A stretch of DNA of 64,000 nt from Lachnospiraceae bacterium NC2004 (GCA_000621905.1 JHXB01000009.1:62001-126000); one strand, 5' to 3'; positions 16,149 through 24,090 are shown, numbered from the stretch's first letter. Translations and numbers: made by a program. The notes: generated by a model from the letters alone, not told the origin.

Positions 16149-16814
16149 ATGAAATCAAAAAACATAAAACTTATAGCAACATTCATTACTTTATTGCTCT
16201 ATGGAGGGGCTTTCTTGTTGAGTGGCAGTATTTATCAAAGTATAGATGTAAACGCAGCAAAATTTAACTCAAAAAAAGTTAAGAATAAAGTAAAAGCAAA
16301 ATACGAAGAAACAGCCAACGGGATTCTTGCAACTTATAAGAACAATTCTAATTTCACTTTAAATATCACCCCTACGATTAAATTCACAGATAATAACGGA
16401 ACAGTCATTAAAGTCGAGAAGATTAACAATGCAGCGTTTTCTCCAAAGAAGACAATGATTCACATTTTTGAATACCCCAAAAACGATACCGGGACAATTA
16501 TTGGATATAATACTTATAAAACATCATTTAGTATTAAGAAAAGTAAATATAAGGATTATACAAGTAAGATTGATATCAATGCTAAACTCAATCCGGTAGA
16601 TACCAATGTTCTTGTAATTAATTCAGCTCCAAAGAATCTGACAAGTATCAATGCTTCTTTTGTTTTTTATAACAATTCAAATAGTATTATAAAGATTATT
16701 GATCAGAATATAACTTGCACTACTTCTGGAACTTCGCAGAATATCCCAATAAACATGTCACAATTTAATGAAACACCGACTAAAGTAAAAATATATAAAA
16801 ACTGGGCATATTAA
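16149..16814 (+). CDS. Small secreted protein of unknown function
   Basis: This 221-residue protein has a signal peptide (KSKNIKLIATFITLLLYGGAFLL, with a further weakly hydrophobic stretch ending VNAA). The mature domain of about 180 residues is Asn/Lys/Thr-rich and reads like a beta-sandwich (NNSNFTLNITPTIKFTDNNGT). The pattern 'unbound backbone term then paired strands' resembles FxLYD-type extracellular domains, but this is weak. The start is set by AGGAGA 6 bases upstream. It stands alone between cassette 1 and the HEPN gene. Base composition is more AT-rich than in the metabolic genes, in keeping with accessory origin. Confidence 0.7.
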   Translation: MKSKNIKLIATFITLLLYGGAFLLSGSIYQSIDVNAAKFNSKKVKNKVKAKYEETANGILATYKNNSNFTLNITPTIKFTDNNGTVIKVEKINNAAFSPKKTMIHIFEYPKNDTGTIIGYNTYKTSFSIKKSKYKDYTSKIDINAKLNPVDTNVLVINSAPKNLTSINASFVFYNNSNSIIKIIDQNITCTTSGTSQNIPINMSQFNETPTKVKIYKNWAY

Positions 16815-16872
16815 TTGTCTTAAATATATTTTTTTGCTTGTATATTATTTAGATGAAGGATGGTGTTATTTT

Positions 16873-17889
16873 ATGAATAGTACGTTGTTAGAGAATGGAC
16901 TTGATTTTATATTATTGGCGACGAAATTTTTAAAGGAATCAGAAGAAAATATAGATGAGGAAGAGAAGTCAAGAAACATAAAATATAGTCTAATTAACCT
17001 TTTATCAGGAGTGGAACTTGTTATGAAAGCGCGTTTGTATGCAGAGAATTGGGCGTATATATTTGCTGATATTGATAAGGCGAGGAAATCACTTTTATCT
17101 TGTGGTGAGTTTAATACTGTAGACTGTTCTAGGTGTATTGATAGACTTGAGAATTTATGTGAAGTAAAGATATCGGATGCCGATAAAAAAGCATTTGATA
17201 ATTTAAGAAAAAAAAGAAACTGCGTTGAGCATTATATCCCAATGGATTCTTGTGCTGATTTGTCTTCAACAATAAATCAAGCCTTGACAGCGACGGTGCA
17301 TTTTTTGGATTCAACTTTCTCAGTTTTTTCTTCGCCAGATATTATTGATTTAAGCGACGACGAGTTTAGAACACTAAGTGAAAAAGAAAAGAATCTTTAT
17401 AGTGATATCACAGTAGCGATTTCATCACTTAACGAGCATTACAATATCGCAAAATCTATAGCAACGAAGAGAGCATGTGAACAGGGTTCTTGCTTAGAAG
17501 AAGATTTAGTATTGTGTCCTAACTGTAATGAAAGGACTTTAGTAATTAATGATGAAGATAATAGTTGTCATTGTTACTTATGTAATTATAAATCAAATGG
17601 AGAGGATGCTGCAAAGGACTATCTATATTCAGTTTACAATATTAACGAGTATGAAACAGTAAAATATGGTGGTGATTATCCATTATATAACTGTCCAGAG
17701 TGTGGAGAGAATTCATTTATTCAGGTAGATAATAATTATATGTGCTTTTCTTGTAGGCAAAACTATTGTAAAAATGAAATAGGCTTTTGCGAAGAATGTG
17801 GACGACCTTATATTATTTTAGAAGGTAAAGATATAAAGATGTGTCCAGATTGTTATGATTACATAATGGAAAAAATAGAGAAAGCTTGA
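16873..17889 (+). CDS. HEPN-domain protein with three C-terminal zinc ribbons
   Basis: This protein of about 338 residues has an all-helical N-terminal domain with the HEPN signature R-N-x3-H (R115 to H120, RNCVEH), the motif that forms the RNase active site in active HEPN proteins. Residues about 215-335 hold three zinc ribbons (CPNC...CYLC, CPEC...CFSC, CEEC...CPDC). HEPN ribonucleases occur in toxin-antitoxin and phage-defence systems. The zinc ribbons could bind RNA or a partner. No antitoxin gene is adjacent, so this may be an orphan or a housekeeping HEPN. The ATG at 16873 follows AAGGA by 12 bases; a TTG 13 codons upstream is less likely. Confidence 0.65.
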   Translation: MNSTLLENGLDFILLATKFLKESEENIDEEEKSRNIKYSLINLLSGVELVMKARLYAENWAYIFADIDKARKSLLSCGEFNTVDCSRCIDRLENLCEVKISDADKKAFDNLRKKRNCVEHYIPMDSCADLSSTINQALTATVHFLDSTFSVFSSPDIIDLSDDEFRTLSEKEKNLYSDITVAISSLNEHYNIAKSIATKRACEQGSCLEEDLVLCPNCNERTLVINDEDNSCHCYLCNYKSNGEDAAKDYLYSVYNINEYETVKYGGDYPLYNCPECGENSFIQVDNNYMCFSCRQNYCKNEIGFCEECGRPYIILEGKDIKMCPDCYDYIMEKIEKA

Positions 17890-17964
17890 CACGCTTTCCT
17901 GAGTCACACTTGCGGTGTTAACACCGTTAGAAAAATATTATATATTGTAAGGTGGCAAGTATTT

Positions 17965-18159
17965 ATGCAACTTAGAGATAGGTTACGTATTTTGCGTGAA
18001 CAATCGGATCTTACTCAGCAACAAGTATCTGATAAAATAAAGTGCGGTTATAGTACATACCGCATAAGACCAAGGGGACGGTTCTTGTGGTCATTCACTA
18101 GGAGATCAGTTGGGATAGTTCCTGGTGATTACTTTTTATTTTACAGAAAGGGGAATTAA
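17965..18159 (+). pseudogene. XRE-family regulator truncated by a palindromic repeat
   Basis: The first 33 residues (MQLRDRLRILREQSDLTQQQ and on to STYR) are the first helices of an XRE/Cro HTH domain. At 18068 the frame runs into a GGGGACGGTTCTTGTGGTC repeat of the kind found at 21780 and 26580, and the remaining 30 residues are not HTH-like. The recognition helix and dimerisation part are therefore lost. AAGGTGG precedes the ATG, so it may still be translated, but not into a working repressor. It lies directly upstream of the leucine-rich-repeat surface protein gene. Confidence 0.7.
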
Positions 18160-18161
18160 TT

Positions 18162-20075
18162 ATGAGAAAAATTATTAAGTCTATGTTATGCGCTATATTA
18201 GCAGTCAGTCTCACATTTGCCTATGCACCTAGCATCGTTGTTAATGCTGCAGACGGTCCAGATTCTACGGCGGAATCACCATGTTACCTTAAGGTATTTA
18301 GTTACTCGTCAACTATGGAGTTGAGCAATGAGGCTTGGTTATATGTAGGTGGTTTTTTTACTACATATACCGATGTCAAGACTACAACTATAGCCAATGC
18401 GAGTTACGATAAGTCTACCAATACTTTAAGTCTTAACGGCTATAATAACGATAATATATACATTGAAGCCAATATGATGGGTGATGATTTTAAGATTGAT
18501 GTTACTGGTGATAACTCAATCGCTGGTTTACGCGTATGGGGTGACCACTATGGTGGAAGCGTTGAAATCACGGGAACTGGATCACTGACTATTAACAAAA
18601 CCAAGAAGAATGTTTTGGGGTGCGGAGTATATATGCCTGCCGAAGAGACAGCATCAAGGATAGTTATTTCCAATACAGTAGAGTTTGTTTCTTATCGAAA
18701 CAATTTATATCAGTCATCTACAGGTGATTACACCGGTGATTTGGGATTCCCAATATATGTTCGTGGAACTAAGCTTTCTAAGGATGCCATAGTTTCTCTT
18801 GGAAATATGAGTGCCAAGGTTGATAGTATTGCTAATTCGACAAATGCAGCTCTATATGATTTTTATATTGCTGCTGATGTTGTGATAAGTTCGAGGTCAG
18901 ATAAAGCAACTTCAACTACTAGCACACTTCCTACAACTGAAGCCCCTAAAACAACCAAGAAGGTAGCGCTGAATAATACAAGTATAACGCTTCCGGTTGG
19001 AGACAGCACTACTCTTAAGATGCTTAATTCTAAGAAAAAGGTTACTTGGTCGATTAAGTCAGGCAAATCCTATATAACGCTTAAAAACAAGAAGAAAAAA
19101 CAGGTTACTGTTGTAGGAAAGAAACCGGGTACTGCCAAAGTAATAGGTAAGATTGGCAAGAAGAAGTATACCGCAACAATTAAGGTTCGTAAAAAGACGG
19201 AAGTTGAACTATTTACAGATTTTATTAATTCGCAGATAAAGGCAGGCGCCAAAGTTGATAAACCGGGAACGGAAGAATTTACCTGGATGTATAATACTGA
19301 TGATAACGGACATATAACTTATCTTCAGTTGTATAATCTTGTAGGAAATGTTTCTTTAAAAGACTATCCGTATCTTGAGACGCTGAACTTATATAATTAT
19401 AATGTTGATGATCCATACGGAGAGAATAAGCTTCCTGTAGCTAATAAAATTAAGAGCTTGGATCTTAGTAAGAATACAGCACTTAAGGAAGTAACTTTGT
19501 CTAAGGTTGAGCTATCAAATCTTAATCTCAGTAAAGCTAACGAATTGAGTTATATTAGTATTACTGATTGTACTATTGATACCTTTAATCCGGGAGGAAA
19601 GACTACATTGAAATCAGTCGGAATAACCGGAAGCAGCATAAAAGGCGGTATTAGTTTTAAGGACTATGTTGGTCTGGAATTTGCTAATATTGTTAACAAT
19701 AAGTTAGTTAAATCACTTGATTTTTCGGGATGTACTGCATTTGATCAAGCTAATCTTTTTTATAATAATCTTGAAGAACTTAACGTGGATGGTTGTACCG
19801 CATTGTATAGATTAGAGTGCTATGGCAATAACTTATCTACTCTGTCAGTTGCGGGATTGACTGAGCTTAGAACGCTATATTGTAGTGATAATAAGTTGAC
19901 ATCATTAAAGATATGGGATGGTACTTCTAATTATTGTCCTAATCTGTGTATACTTGGTGCGAATAATAATAAATTGGTGACATTAGATGTTAGGGGTACA
20001 AGGGTATATGACAGTACACTGAATTCTACTGAAAGAATGATTACTTACGATGAAGGTGTTGAGATAATTCAATAG
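18162..20075 (+). CDS. Secreted surface protein: carbohydrate-binding-like, Ig-like and leucine-rich repeats
   Basis: This 637-residue protein has a clear signal peptide (MRKIIKSMLCAILAVSLTFA then YAPSIVVNAA). Residues about 75-200 form repeated beta-strand turns (SYDKSTNTLSLNGYN, VEITGTGSLTI) resembling the DUF4353-type carbohydrate-binding domain. A Thr/Pro linker follows, then a lysine-rich bacterial Ig-like domain (about 270-345, ITLPVGDSTTLKML). The C-terminal 290 residues are leucine-rich repeats (KSLDLSKNTALKEV, LRTLYCSDNKLTSL). No sortase motif is seen, so the lysine-rich Ig domain may bind the wall. An adhesin-like role is inferred. AAAGGGG precedes the start. Confidence 0.75.
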   Translation: MRKIIKSMLCAILAVSLTFAYAPSIVVNAADGPDSTAESPCYLKVFSYSSTMELSNEAWLYVGGFFTTYTDVKTTTIANASYDKSTNTLSLNGYNNDNIYIEANMMGDDFKIDVTGDNSIAGLRVWGDHYGGSVEITGTGSLTINKTKKNVLGCGVYMPAEETASRIVISNTVEFVSYRNNLYQSSTGDYTGDLGFPIYVRGTKLSKDAIVSLGNMSAKVDSIANSTNAALYDFYIAADVVISSRSDKATSTTSTLPTTEAPKTTKKVALNNTSITLPVGDSTTLKMLNSKKKVTWSIKSGKSYITLKNKKKKQVTVVGKKPGTAKVIGKIGKKKYTATIKVRKKTEVELFTDFINSQIKAGAKVDKPGTEEFTWMYNTDDNGHITYLQLYNLVGNVSLKDYPYLETLNLYNYNVDDPYGENKLPVANKIKSLDLSKNTALKEVTLSKVELSNLNLSKANELSYISITDCTIDTFNPGGKTTLKSVGITGSSIKGGISFKDYVGLEFANIVNNKLVKSLDFSGCTAFDQANLFYNNLEELNVDGCTALYRLECYGNNLSTLSVAGLTELRTLYCSDNKLTSLKIWDGTSNYCPNLCILGANNNKLVTLDVRGTRVYDSTLNSTERMITYDEGVEIIQ

Positions 20076-20094
20076 CTGAATGATGATAGTATAT

Positions 20095-20165
20095 GCGCCG
20101 CAGGAAGAAGCTCTTGCGGCGCTATCTTAATAAAATAGGGTATATCACATAACTATGATATACCC
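20095..20165. terminator. Two hairpins between convergent genes
   Basis: GCGCCGCA (20095-20102) pairs with TGCGGCGC (20115-20122). GGGTATATCA (20138-20147) pairs with TGATATACCC (20156-20165). Both are perfect stems between the plus-strand surface protein and the minus-strand toxin, consistent with bidirectional termination. Confidence 0.7.
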
Positions 20166-20185
20166 TGCTATATAGTTTTATTGAG

Positions 20186-20665
20186 TTAATCATCATCAAT
20201 AAGTTTAGCTTCTATAGTGAGTACATCAGGAAAGATAAGTTTATGACCGTTTCGCTGTAAAGCTAAGACACGACGAGCTTTAGTATTTATCTTTTCCTCG
20301 AGGTTTGAAGCAATAGCTGCGGGAACGCTGTTGCGGATGTACTCTTCAGAAATGTAGGTTTCTGTTGTAGGACACATATTCTGTATAAGAAAGGCTGTCT
20401 TGTCTCCAAGAAAATTACCAATCACAATGGTATCGCAGTAATGGTATTTAGCAACTTTCTTTTCATATATACGCTGATACTTTTCGACTTTAGACGATAC
20501 GGGAATAAGCCAAAATAATCCCGGGTGGACATCATCCTCAAACGCATAAAAGCATGGTCTATTGTGTAGTTCGTTGTTAACTGACTCCTTGTTTGACATT
20601 AGAAATGGATCAGGGAAATCATCAAAATATTCTCGTTTTAAGAAGTAAAAATGTCCACGAATCAT
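20186..20665 (-). CDS. Type III toxin-antitoxin endoribonuclease toxin, CptN/ToxN-like
   Basis: This 159-residue protein matches the CptIN/ToxIN toxin pattern: an N-terminal GHFYFLKREYF, then RPCFYAFED, LFWLIPVSSKVEKY (the ToxN 'W-x-P-x-S-S' element), AFLIQNMCPTTETYI, and a C-terminal KLIFPDVL. Such toxins are RNases that cut their own antitoxin transcript into repeat units, which then bind and inactivate the toxin in an RNA-protein assembly. The start at 20665 is fixed by GGAGG 6 bases upstream. Directly upstream on the same strand lie a terminator hairpin, two 48-nt repeats and a promoter, the exact layout of type III loci. CptIN systems are known from Eubacterium and Coprococcus relatives. 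Confidence 0.85.
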   Translation of the reverse strand: MIRGHFYFLKREYFDDFPDPFLMSNKESVNNELHNRPCFYAFEDDVHPGLFWLIPVSSKVEKYQRIYEKKVAKYHYCDTIVIGNFLGDKTAFLIQNMCPTTETYISEEYIRNSVPAAIASNLEEKINTKARRVLALQRNGHKLIFPDVLTIEAKLIDDD

Positions 20666-20681
20666 ATATACCTCCATAAAA

Positions 20682-20709
20682 TGACCTCATCCCAGCTGGA
20701 ATGAGGTCA
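20682..20709 (-). terminator. Attenuating terminator between antitoxin RNA and toxin gene
   Basis: A perfect 9-bp stem, TGACCTCAT / ATGAGGTCA, with a 10-base loop, then TTTT on the minus strand, 17 bases before the toxin start. In type III systems a terminator at this position sets the excess of antitoxin RNA over toxin mRNA. Confidence 0.85.
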
Positions 20710-20829
20710 CATTTGAAATCCGGCCTTTTATTAGTCGTGTTACCGGCTAACGACAAACATTTAGAATCCGGCCTTTTATCAGTCGTGTTACCGGCTAACG
20801 ACAAACATTTGATGCAGATCTCTCTGCTT
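20710..20829 (-). ncRNA. Type III antitoxin RNA, two 48-nt tandem repeats (CptI-like)
   Basis: Units at 20710-20757 and 20758-20805 are near identical, with a few bases of a third unit (CATTTGA) at the 5' end of the RNA. Each contains the complementary pair GTCGTTAGCCGGTAAC / GGCCGG able to fold into a compact (pseudoknot-type) structure. The toxin should cleave once per unit. The frame that runs through the repeats has no coding character. Confidence 0.8.
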
Positions 20830-20835
20830 AGTTAT

Positions 20836-20864
20836 AGTATAAAGTATTTTTTTGGAATAATCAA
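20836..20864 (-). promoter_or_regulatory. Promoter of the type III TA locus
   Basis: On the minus strand, TTGATT (20864-20859), 17 bases, TATACT (20841-20836). Transcription would start near 20829, just before the repeat array. Confidence 0.7.
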
Positions 20865-20922
20865 CCTGAAATTAATAGTGGACTAATTATATATTTCGTT
20901 TCATCGCATGCTACTTATTTAC

Positions 20923-20971
20923 TTGTATTTAATTTAAAAAAGTAATATAATCAGAGTAGGAATTCCCTACT
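20923..20971 (+). promoter_or_regulatory. Promoter and palindromic operator of the AbrB/PIN pair
   Basis: TTGTAT (20923-20928), 17 bases, TATAAT (20946-20951). Directly downstream, over the expected start point, is GTAGG-AATTC-CCTAC (20956-20970). AbrB-type antitoxins usually repress their own promoters through such sites. Confidence 0.6.
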
Positions 20972-21000
20972 TTCCTGCTTGTATAACGGAGGTGATTATT

Positions 21001-21273
21001 ATGGCTGCTATAGCATTTGCAAATGATGCCAAAGTGATGTCTAAGGGACAAGTTACAATACCTAAAAATGTTCGTGCAGCACTTGGAATTGAGACAGGTG
21101 ATCGTGTAACCTTTATTGTAGATGGCAATAATGTGCGAGTTGTCAATTCTGCTGTATATGCTCTTATGAAATTTCAGGAGCAAATGGCAGGAGAAGCTGA
21201 AAAAGCTGGCATTTATAGCGAAGAGGATGTGGCTGAGTGGATTACATCTTCTCGAAATAAGGAGAATGCTTAA
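21001..21273 (+). CDS. AbrB/MazE-like antitoxin
   Basis: This 90-residue protein has an N-terminal SpoVT/AbrB swapped-hairpin DNA-binding domain (VMSKGQVTIPKNVRAALGIETGDRVTFIV, split over residues 13-42), followed by a helical, Glu-rich toxin-binding tail ending in AEWITSSRNKE. The ATG at 21001 has GGAGGTG 8 bases upstream. Its stop overlaps the PIN start (TAATG). It would neutralise the PIN toxin and repress the operon through the site at 20956-20970. Confidence 0.88.
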   Translation: MAAIAFANDAKVMSKGQVTIPKNVRAALGIETGDRVTFIVDGNNVRVVNSAVYALMKFQEQMAGEAEKAGIYSEEDVAEWITSSRNKENA

Positions 21274-21677
21274 TGCGAATAATGATTGATACTAATATCT
21301 TTATTTCAGCGATTCTGTTTCCGAAAGGACAAGCATCAGCTGCGCTTAATAAAGCGCTTGTGCCTCCTTATGAGCCTGTTACATGCGATTATGTGATAGA
21401 TGAGTTGCGACGCAAATTCATCGAAAAGTTTGCTCACCGAAGAAATGAATTGGATGCATTTTTAAGTGTCTCTTTATCAGTTATCCAAGTGGTAAAAACA
21501 CCAGAAATACCTGTTGACGATGAAGAGTTAATACGCGACAAAAAAGACAGACCTATATTAAGAGCGGCACTTGATGCAGGAGCTGATTATTTTCTTACTG
21601 GTGACAAAGATTTTCTTGAATCTGATGTTTTGGATCCAAGAATAATTAGTGTTGCCGAGTTTCTAGATATGGACTGA
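21273..21677 (+). CDS. PIN-domain toxin (PIN_3 family RNase)
   Basis: This 134-residue protein carries the PIN acidic active-site residues: Asp in MIDTNIFISAIL (residue 6), Glu in DYVIDELRRKF, and the two Asp of GADYFLTGDKDFLE. PIN toxins are Mg-dependent endoribonucleases, often cutting tRNA or rRNA. It belongs to the 'putative toxin component, PIN family' subgroup rather than classical VapC. It is coupled to the AbrB antitoxin by overlapping stop and start codons. A palindromic repeat follows seven bases after its stop and probably ends the transcript. Confidence 0.88.
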   Translation: MRIMIDTNIFISAILFPKGQASAALNKALVPPYEPVTCDYVIDELRRKFIEKFAHRRNELDAFLSVSLSVIQVVKTPEIPVDDEELIRDKKDRPILRAALDAGADYFLTGDKDFLESDVLDPRIISVAEFLDMD

Positions 21678-21683
21678 TTACTA

Positions 21684-21716
21684 ACTGATCAATAGGGGAA
21701 GTCCCTACTGGTCAGT
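21684..21716. repeat. GGGGA/GTCCC palindromic repeat acting as terminator
   Basis: ACTGATCAATAGGGGA, AGTCCC, then TACTGGTCAGT and a T run (21716-21720). It is a diverged member of the GGGGACAGTCCCC family. With the T tract it is a plausible terminator for the PIN pair. Confidence 0.7.
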
Positions 21717-21779
21717 TTTTCGTTGTTGGTATCCAGCCTTCAGGTGATGTTTTGGGGTCGTCAGGGCTGAATAGCAATT

Positions 21780-21900
21780 AAGGGGACGGTTCTTGTGGTC
21801 TTTCTTCACAAGAATACCACTTGAAACAATCCACTTAGTTTAACCTAAAAATTAACCCGATCTCAATCAACCCCGGTTGGTTGAGGTCGGGTTTATCTTA
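21780..21900. repeat. 121-bp repeat, inverted copy of 26477-26597
   Basis: About 121 bp, with only a handful of differences from the reverse complement of 26477-26597. It comprises a GGGGACGGTTCTTGTGGTC unit, a spacer, and a strong terminator hairpin (ACCCGATCTCAATCAACC / GGTTGAGGTCGGGT). At 26477 the element follows the stop of cassette 2, so this copy may mark the 3' scar of a lost gene. The remaining 21901-22082 is AT-rich with no other feature seen. Confidence 0.85.
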
Positions 21901-22082
21901 TTTGTTAAATTATAGTTTAGCAAAGAGTTATATTCCTTGACTTTTAAGGTGTTTGAAATTAGAATTGAAGTAGCATAATTAAAGGGAGCCTTTATTTGTT
22001 TATGAGTAAGAATTAATTAATAATGGAGTACATTTAAAAGTATAGCAGATTAAATAGACTGAGTTCAGAAGGGAGGGATAGT

Positions 22083-22376
22083 ATGTTAACAATTAATGGT
22101 ATTGAAGAAAGAGCCAAACAGGTTTTTTCGGCATATCCCGTAAATGAAGTATCTCTTTTCGGGTCTTATGCAAGGGGGAGTCAAACTGAAGATAGTGATA
22201 TTGATTTCTTAATTAAGAAGTCAGATCTTAGTTTATTGACTATATCTAAAATAAAACAAGATTTAATAAGTGTATTGGGTGAAAAAGTTGATTTAGTTAG
22301 TGAGAGCGATATATCGGATGTGTTTAGATTCTTAATAAAAGATGATGAGGTAATCATATATGAAAAATCGAGATGA
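22083..22376 (+). CDS. mntA: MntA-like nucleotidyltransferase antitoxin
   Basis: This 97-residue minimal nucleotidyltransferase has GSYARG at residues 27-32 and the catalytic DSDID (D39, D41), with a third Asp in EKVDLVSE. MntA antitoxins add AMP units to a Tyr of their HepT partner and so block its RNase activity. AGGGAGG precedes the start. It overlaps hepT by 17 bases. Confidence 0.9.
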   Translation: MLTINGIEERAKQVFSAYPVNEVSLFGSYARGSQTEDSDIDFLIKKSDLSLLTISKIKQDLISVLGEKVDLVSESDISDVFRFLIKDDEVIIYEKSR

Positions 22377-22863
22377 TGCTTTGATTAGAAAAATAAATGA
22401 ATACTGTGAGGAAGTGGAAGCGGCTATTGATTGTTTTGGCGATAAGGAAGAATTTCAGAATAATAAGGTTTTTAGAAATGCTGCCTGTATGCCAATTATG
22501 CAAATAGGTGAATTATGCAAATTGATTTCGGATGAATTGAGAAACGAAGAATGTGAGATTGATTGGAAAGGCTGGTGCGGAATTAGAGATATTCTGGCTC
22601 ACCAGTATACAAATATAGATTATAAGAAAACATGGGGAATATTAACCGAAGATTTGCCGGCATTGAAAGAGCGAGTATCTGCAATTTTAAAGGAGAAAGA
22701 TACAGCTAGCCTTGAAAGAATAGGCAGGGTAATCAGAGAGAATGGTATAGATGAGGTTGATTCTGAGTCTGTATTTCATAGAATTGTTGACGGAACAGGG
22801 ATTAGTGTTGATATGTTCTCTGATAAAAAGCTATGTGAATTGATACGAACGATTAATCAATAG
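22360..22863 (+). CDS. hepT: HepT-like HEPN toxin with C-terminal extension
   Basis: This 167-residue HEPN RNase carries the intact RX4HXY motif (R76, H81, Y83 in RDILAHQY). The Tyr is the residue AMPylated by MntA in characterised pairs. Members usually have about 110-140 residues. Here an extra 45 or so residues follow the HEPN fold (from LERIGRVIRENGID), helical and acidic, of unknown purpose. It overlaps mntA by 17 bases and forms one operon with it. Confidence 0.88.
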   Translation: MKNRDDALIRKINEYCEEVEAAIDCFGDKEEFQNNKVFRNAACMPIMQIGELCKLISDELRNEECEIDWKGWCGIRDILAHQYTNIDYKKTWGILTEDLPALKERVSAILKEKDTASLERIGRVIRENGIDEVDSESVFHRIVDGTGISVDMFSDKKLCELIRTINQ

Positions 22864-22922
22864 AAATAGAGAAGGACGGTCATTGTGTCATTTCGGTGAA
22901 TTGCTTGACTTTTCTAAGTAAC

Positions 22923-22990
22923 TATAATAGTATAATTTTACAAGGTGTGGGTCGGTGTTGAATATGCACTGTTCGCCACACCATTTTTTA
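22923..22990 (+). terminator. Hairpin with T tract, possibly a small RNA
   Basis: GGTGTGG (22944-22950) pairs with CCACACC (22976-22982), with an inner CGGTG/CACTG stem, then ATTTTTTATTTT. It lies 80 bp after hepT. TTGACT at 22905 and two TATAAT-like boxes at 22923-22936 upstream suggest its own promoter, though the spacing is poor. It could be the mntA-hepT terminator or a short independent RNA. Confidence 0.5.
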
Positions 22991-23029
22991 TTTTATAGAA
23001 CACTCAATTGGATTTAATCCTAAGAATTA

Positions 23030-23222
23030 ACCCGGTATCAATCAGCTATGGTTGGTTGAGGTCGGGTTTTTCTTATGCCCTTCAACACCCGCCGCAAGAC
23101 GGAACCCTGTCATTCTGTGCGAAGCGAAGAATAATATATACTTCACTTTTATAATTCCTATATTTTGAGTTACATTGCCCTTCTTCGAAGGGCAAAGATC
23201 CTTCGCTTCGCTCAGGATGACA
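23030..23222. repeat. About 200-bp composite repeat, inverted copy at 25612-25835
   Basis: In order: a terminator hairpin (GGTTGAGGTCGGGTTTTTC), a GAAGGGCATAAG-type segment (here reading TTATGCCCTTCAACACCCGCC), a TGTCATTCTG...GAAGCGAAGAAT unit, a variable 50-bp spacer, and TTCTTCGAAGGGCAAAGATCC with a TTCGCTTCGCTCAGGATGACA unit. The same order occurs in reverse complement at 25612-25835. Small frames through it are not genes. Confidence 0.85.
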
Positions 23223-23262
23223 ATAACGCTCCAGTAGGGACTGTCCAAACTGGAGCGTTATT
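23222..23262. terminator. Perfect 14-bp hairpin
   Basis: AATAACGCTCCAGT (23222-23235) pairs with ACTGGAGCGTTATT (23249-23262). The loop contains GGGACTGTCC. It lies downstream of the minus-strand Rpn remnant and is a likely bidirectional terminator. Confidence 0.75.
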
Positions 23263-23286
23263 ATTTTCACTATTCTAAAAATTGAA

Positions 23287-23901
23287 TCACTGAGTTACCA
23301 GAAGACTATCCTGAACCTCGTGAACAAGCTCGATTGGATAGTCACAGAAATCAACTATTTCATCAACTGACTTGCCTTTTAATAGCAACTTCTCTATTTG
23401 ATGTCTTTGTTCTCTATTCACACCCTGTTCGATGCCTTGTTCAATACCCTCTTCAATACCCAACTCACGATTCTCTAAATCTCTCATAAATAACGTCATA
23501 TATTCTCGCCTCCATTCCTTATTCTGGCGCGCTTTATAAACCGCCGCATCAACTTTCTTCGTATATTCGTCATTTGCCGGTGCACCAGCTACATAATCAA
23601 GAAACTCTCTTAAAGGACCGTTTACATCGTCAGCTGTGCTATTGGCATTTAATACTATCTTGGTTGTGCCATCAGCCATCTCAAGCCCTTCAACTTCGTG
23701 ACATCTATTGGTAAATGTGTATTTATGAAGTCCTTGCTTATAAAAATCAAATGGACAAATGATGATTACATAATTGTCTTTTAACTTACTATAAAGAGCT
23801 CCTTTATCGAGCATATCCGAGTCGGACATTGAGCTATAATATAGTTGCTCCAGATGATTTTGATGCAGGAAATGAAGAGATTGCAAGCGTTTTATCAGCA
23901 A
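23287..23901 (-). pseudogene. Rpn-family nuclease/putative transposase, 5'-truncated
   Basis: The 204 codons match the C-terminal two thirds of Rpn (recombination-promoting nuclease, PD-(D/E)XK) proteins of gut Clostridia: YYSSMSDSDMLDKGALYSKLKDNYVIIICPFDFY, split over residues 21-54, then the YTFTNRC.E and GTTKIVLNA strands. Near the C-terminus is the typical repeated GIEEGIEQGIEQG tract. The N-terminal 80-100 residues with most of the catalytic core are missing, and there is no RBS or ATG in place. It is therefore a remnant. Its 5' end is fused to the stop of a small gene, which suggests a deletion junction near 23901. Confidence 0.75.
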
Positions 23902-24090
23902 TCATTTTAACACACTGTCGATAGCGTTCTTAACATCCTGCTTCTTAATATCGATGTTCTTGGTCTTGTCGTTAATCTTACTAATAACATCATCTGCAAC
24001 CTTAGAATTAAGCGCCTGATCAGCTGCCTTCTTGATATCACTCTTGTTGATATTCTTGGCGAGATTCGCCGCTTCTTTTTTAATGTCCAT
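23902..24090 (-). CDS. Small helical protein, unknown
   Basis: This 62-residue, wholly helical, Lys/Asp/Ala-rich protein (MDIKKEAANLAKNINKSDIKK at the start, DIKKQDVKNAIDSVLK at the end) has no signal peptide or membrane segment. A strong GGAGG box 8 bases upstream of the ATG makes it a genuine gene. Repeated I-K-K spacing suggests an amphipathic helix or small coiled coil. It lies between the Rpn remnant and an XRE regulator on the same strand. No function is recognised; an antitoxin-like or stress-protein role would be speculation. Confidence 0.65.
   Translation of the reverse strand: MDIKKEAANLAKNINKSDIKKAADQALNSKVADDVISKINDKTKNIDIKKQDVKNAIDSVLK

Noticed and set aside
20710-20805. Two 48-bp direct repeats as a CRISPR array or a coding repeat
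   Set aside because: Units are contiguous without spacers, there are no cas genes, and the frame through them has no RBS. Position and terminator fit a type III antitoxin RNA.
23042-23270. Minus-strand reading frames of 62-68 codons
   Set aside because: They lie wholly in the composite repeat; the same sequence recurs inverted at 25612-25835 in other frames.
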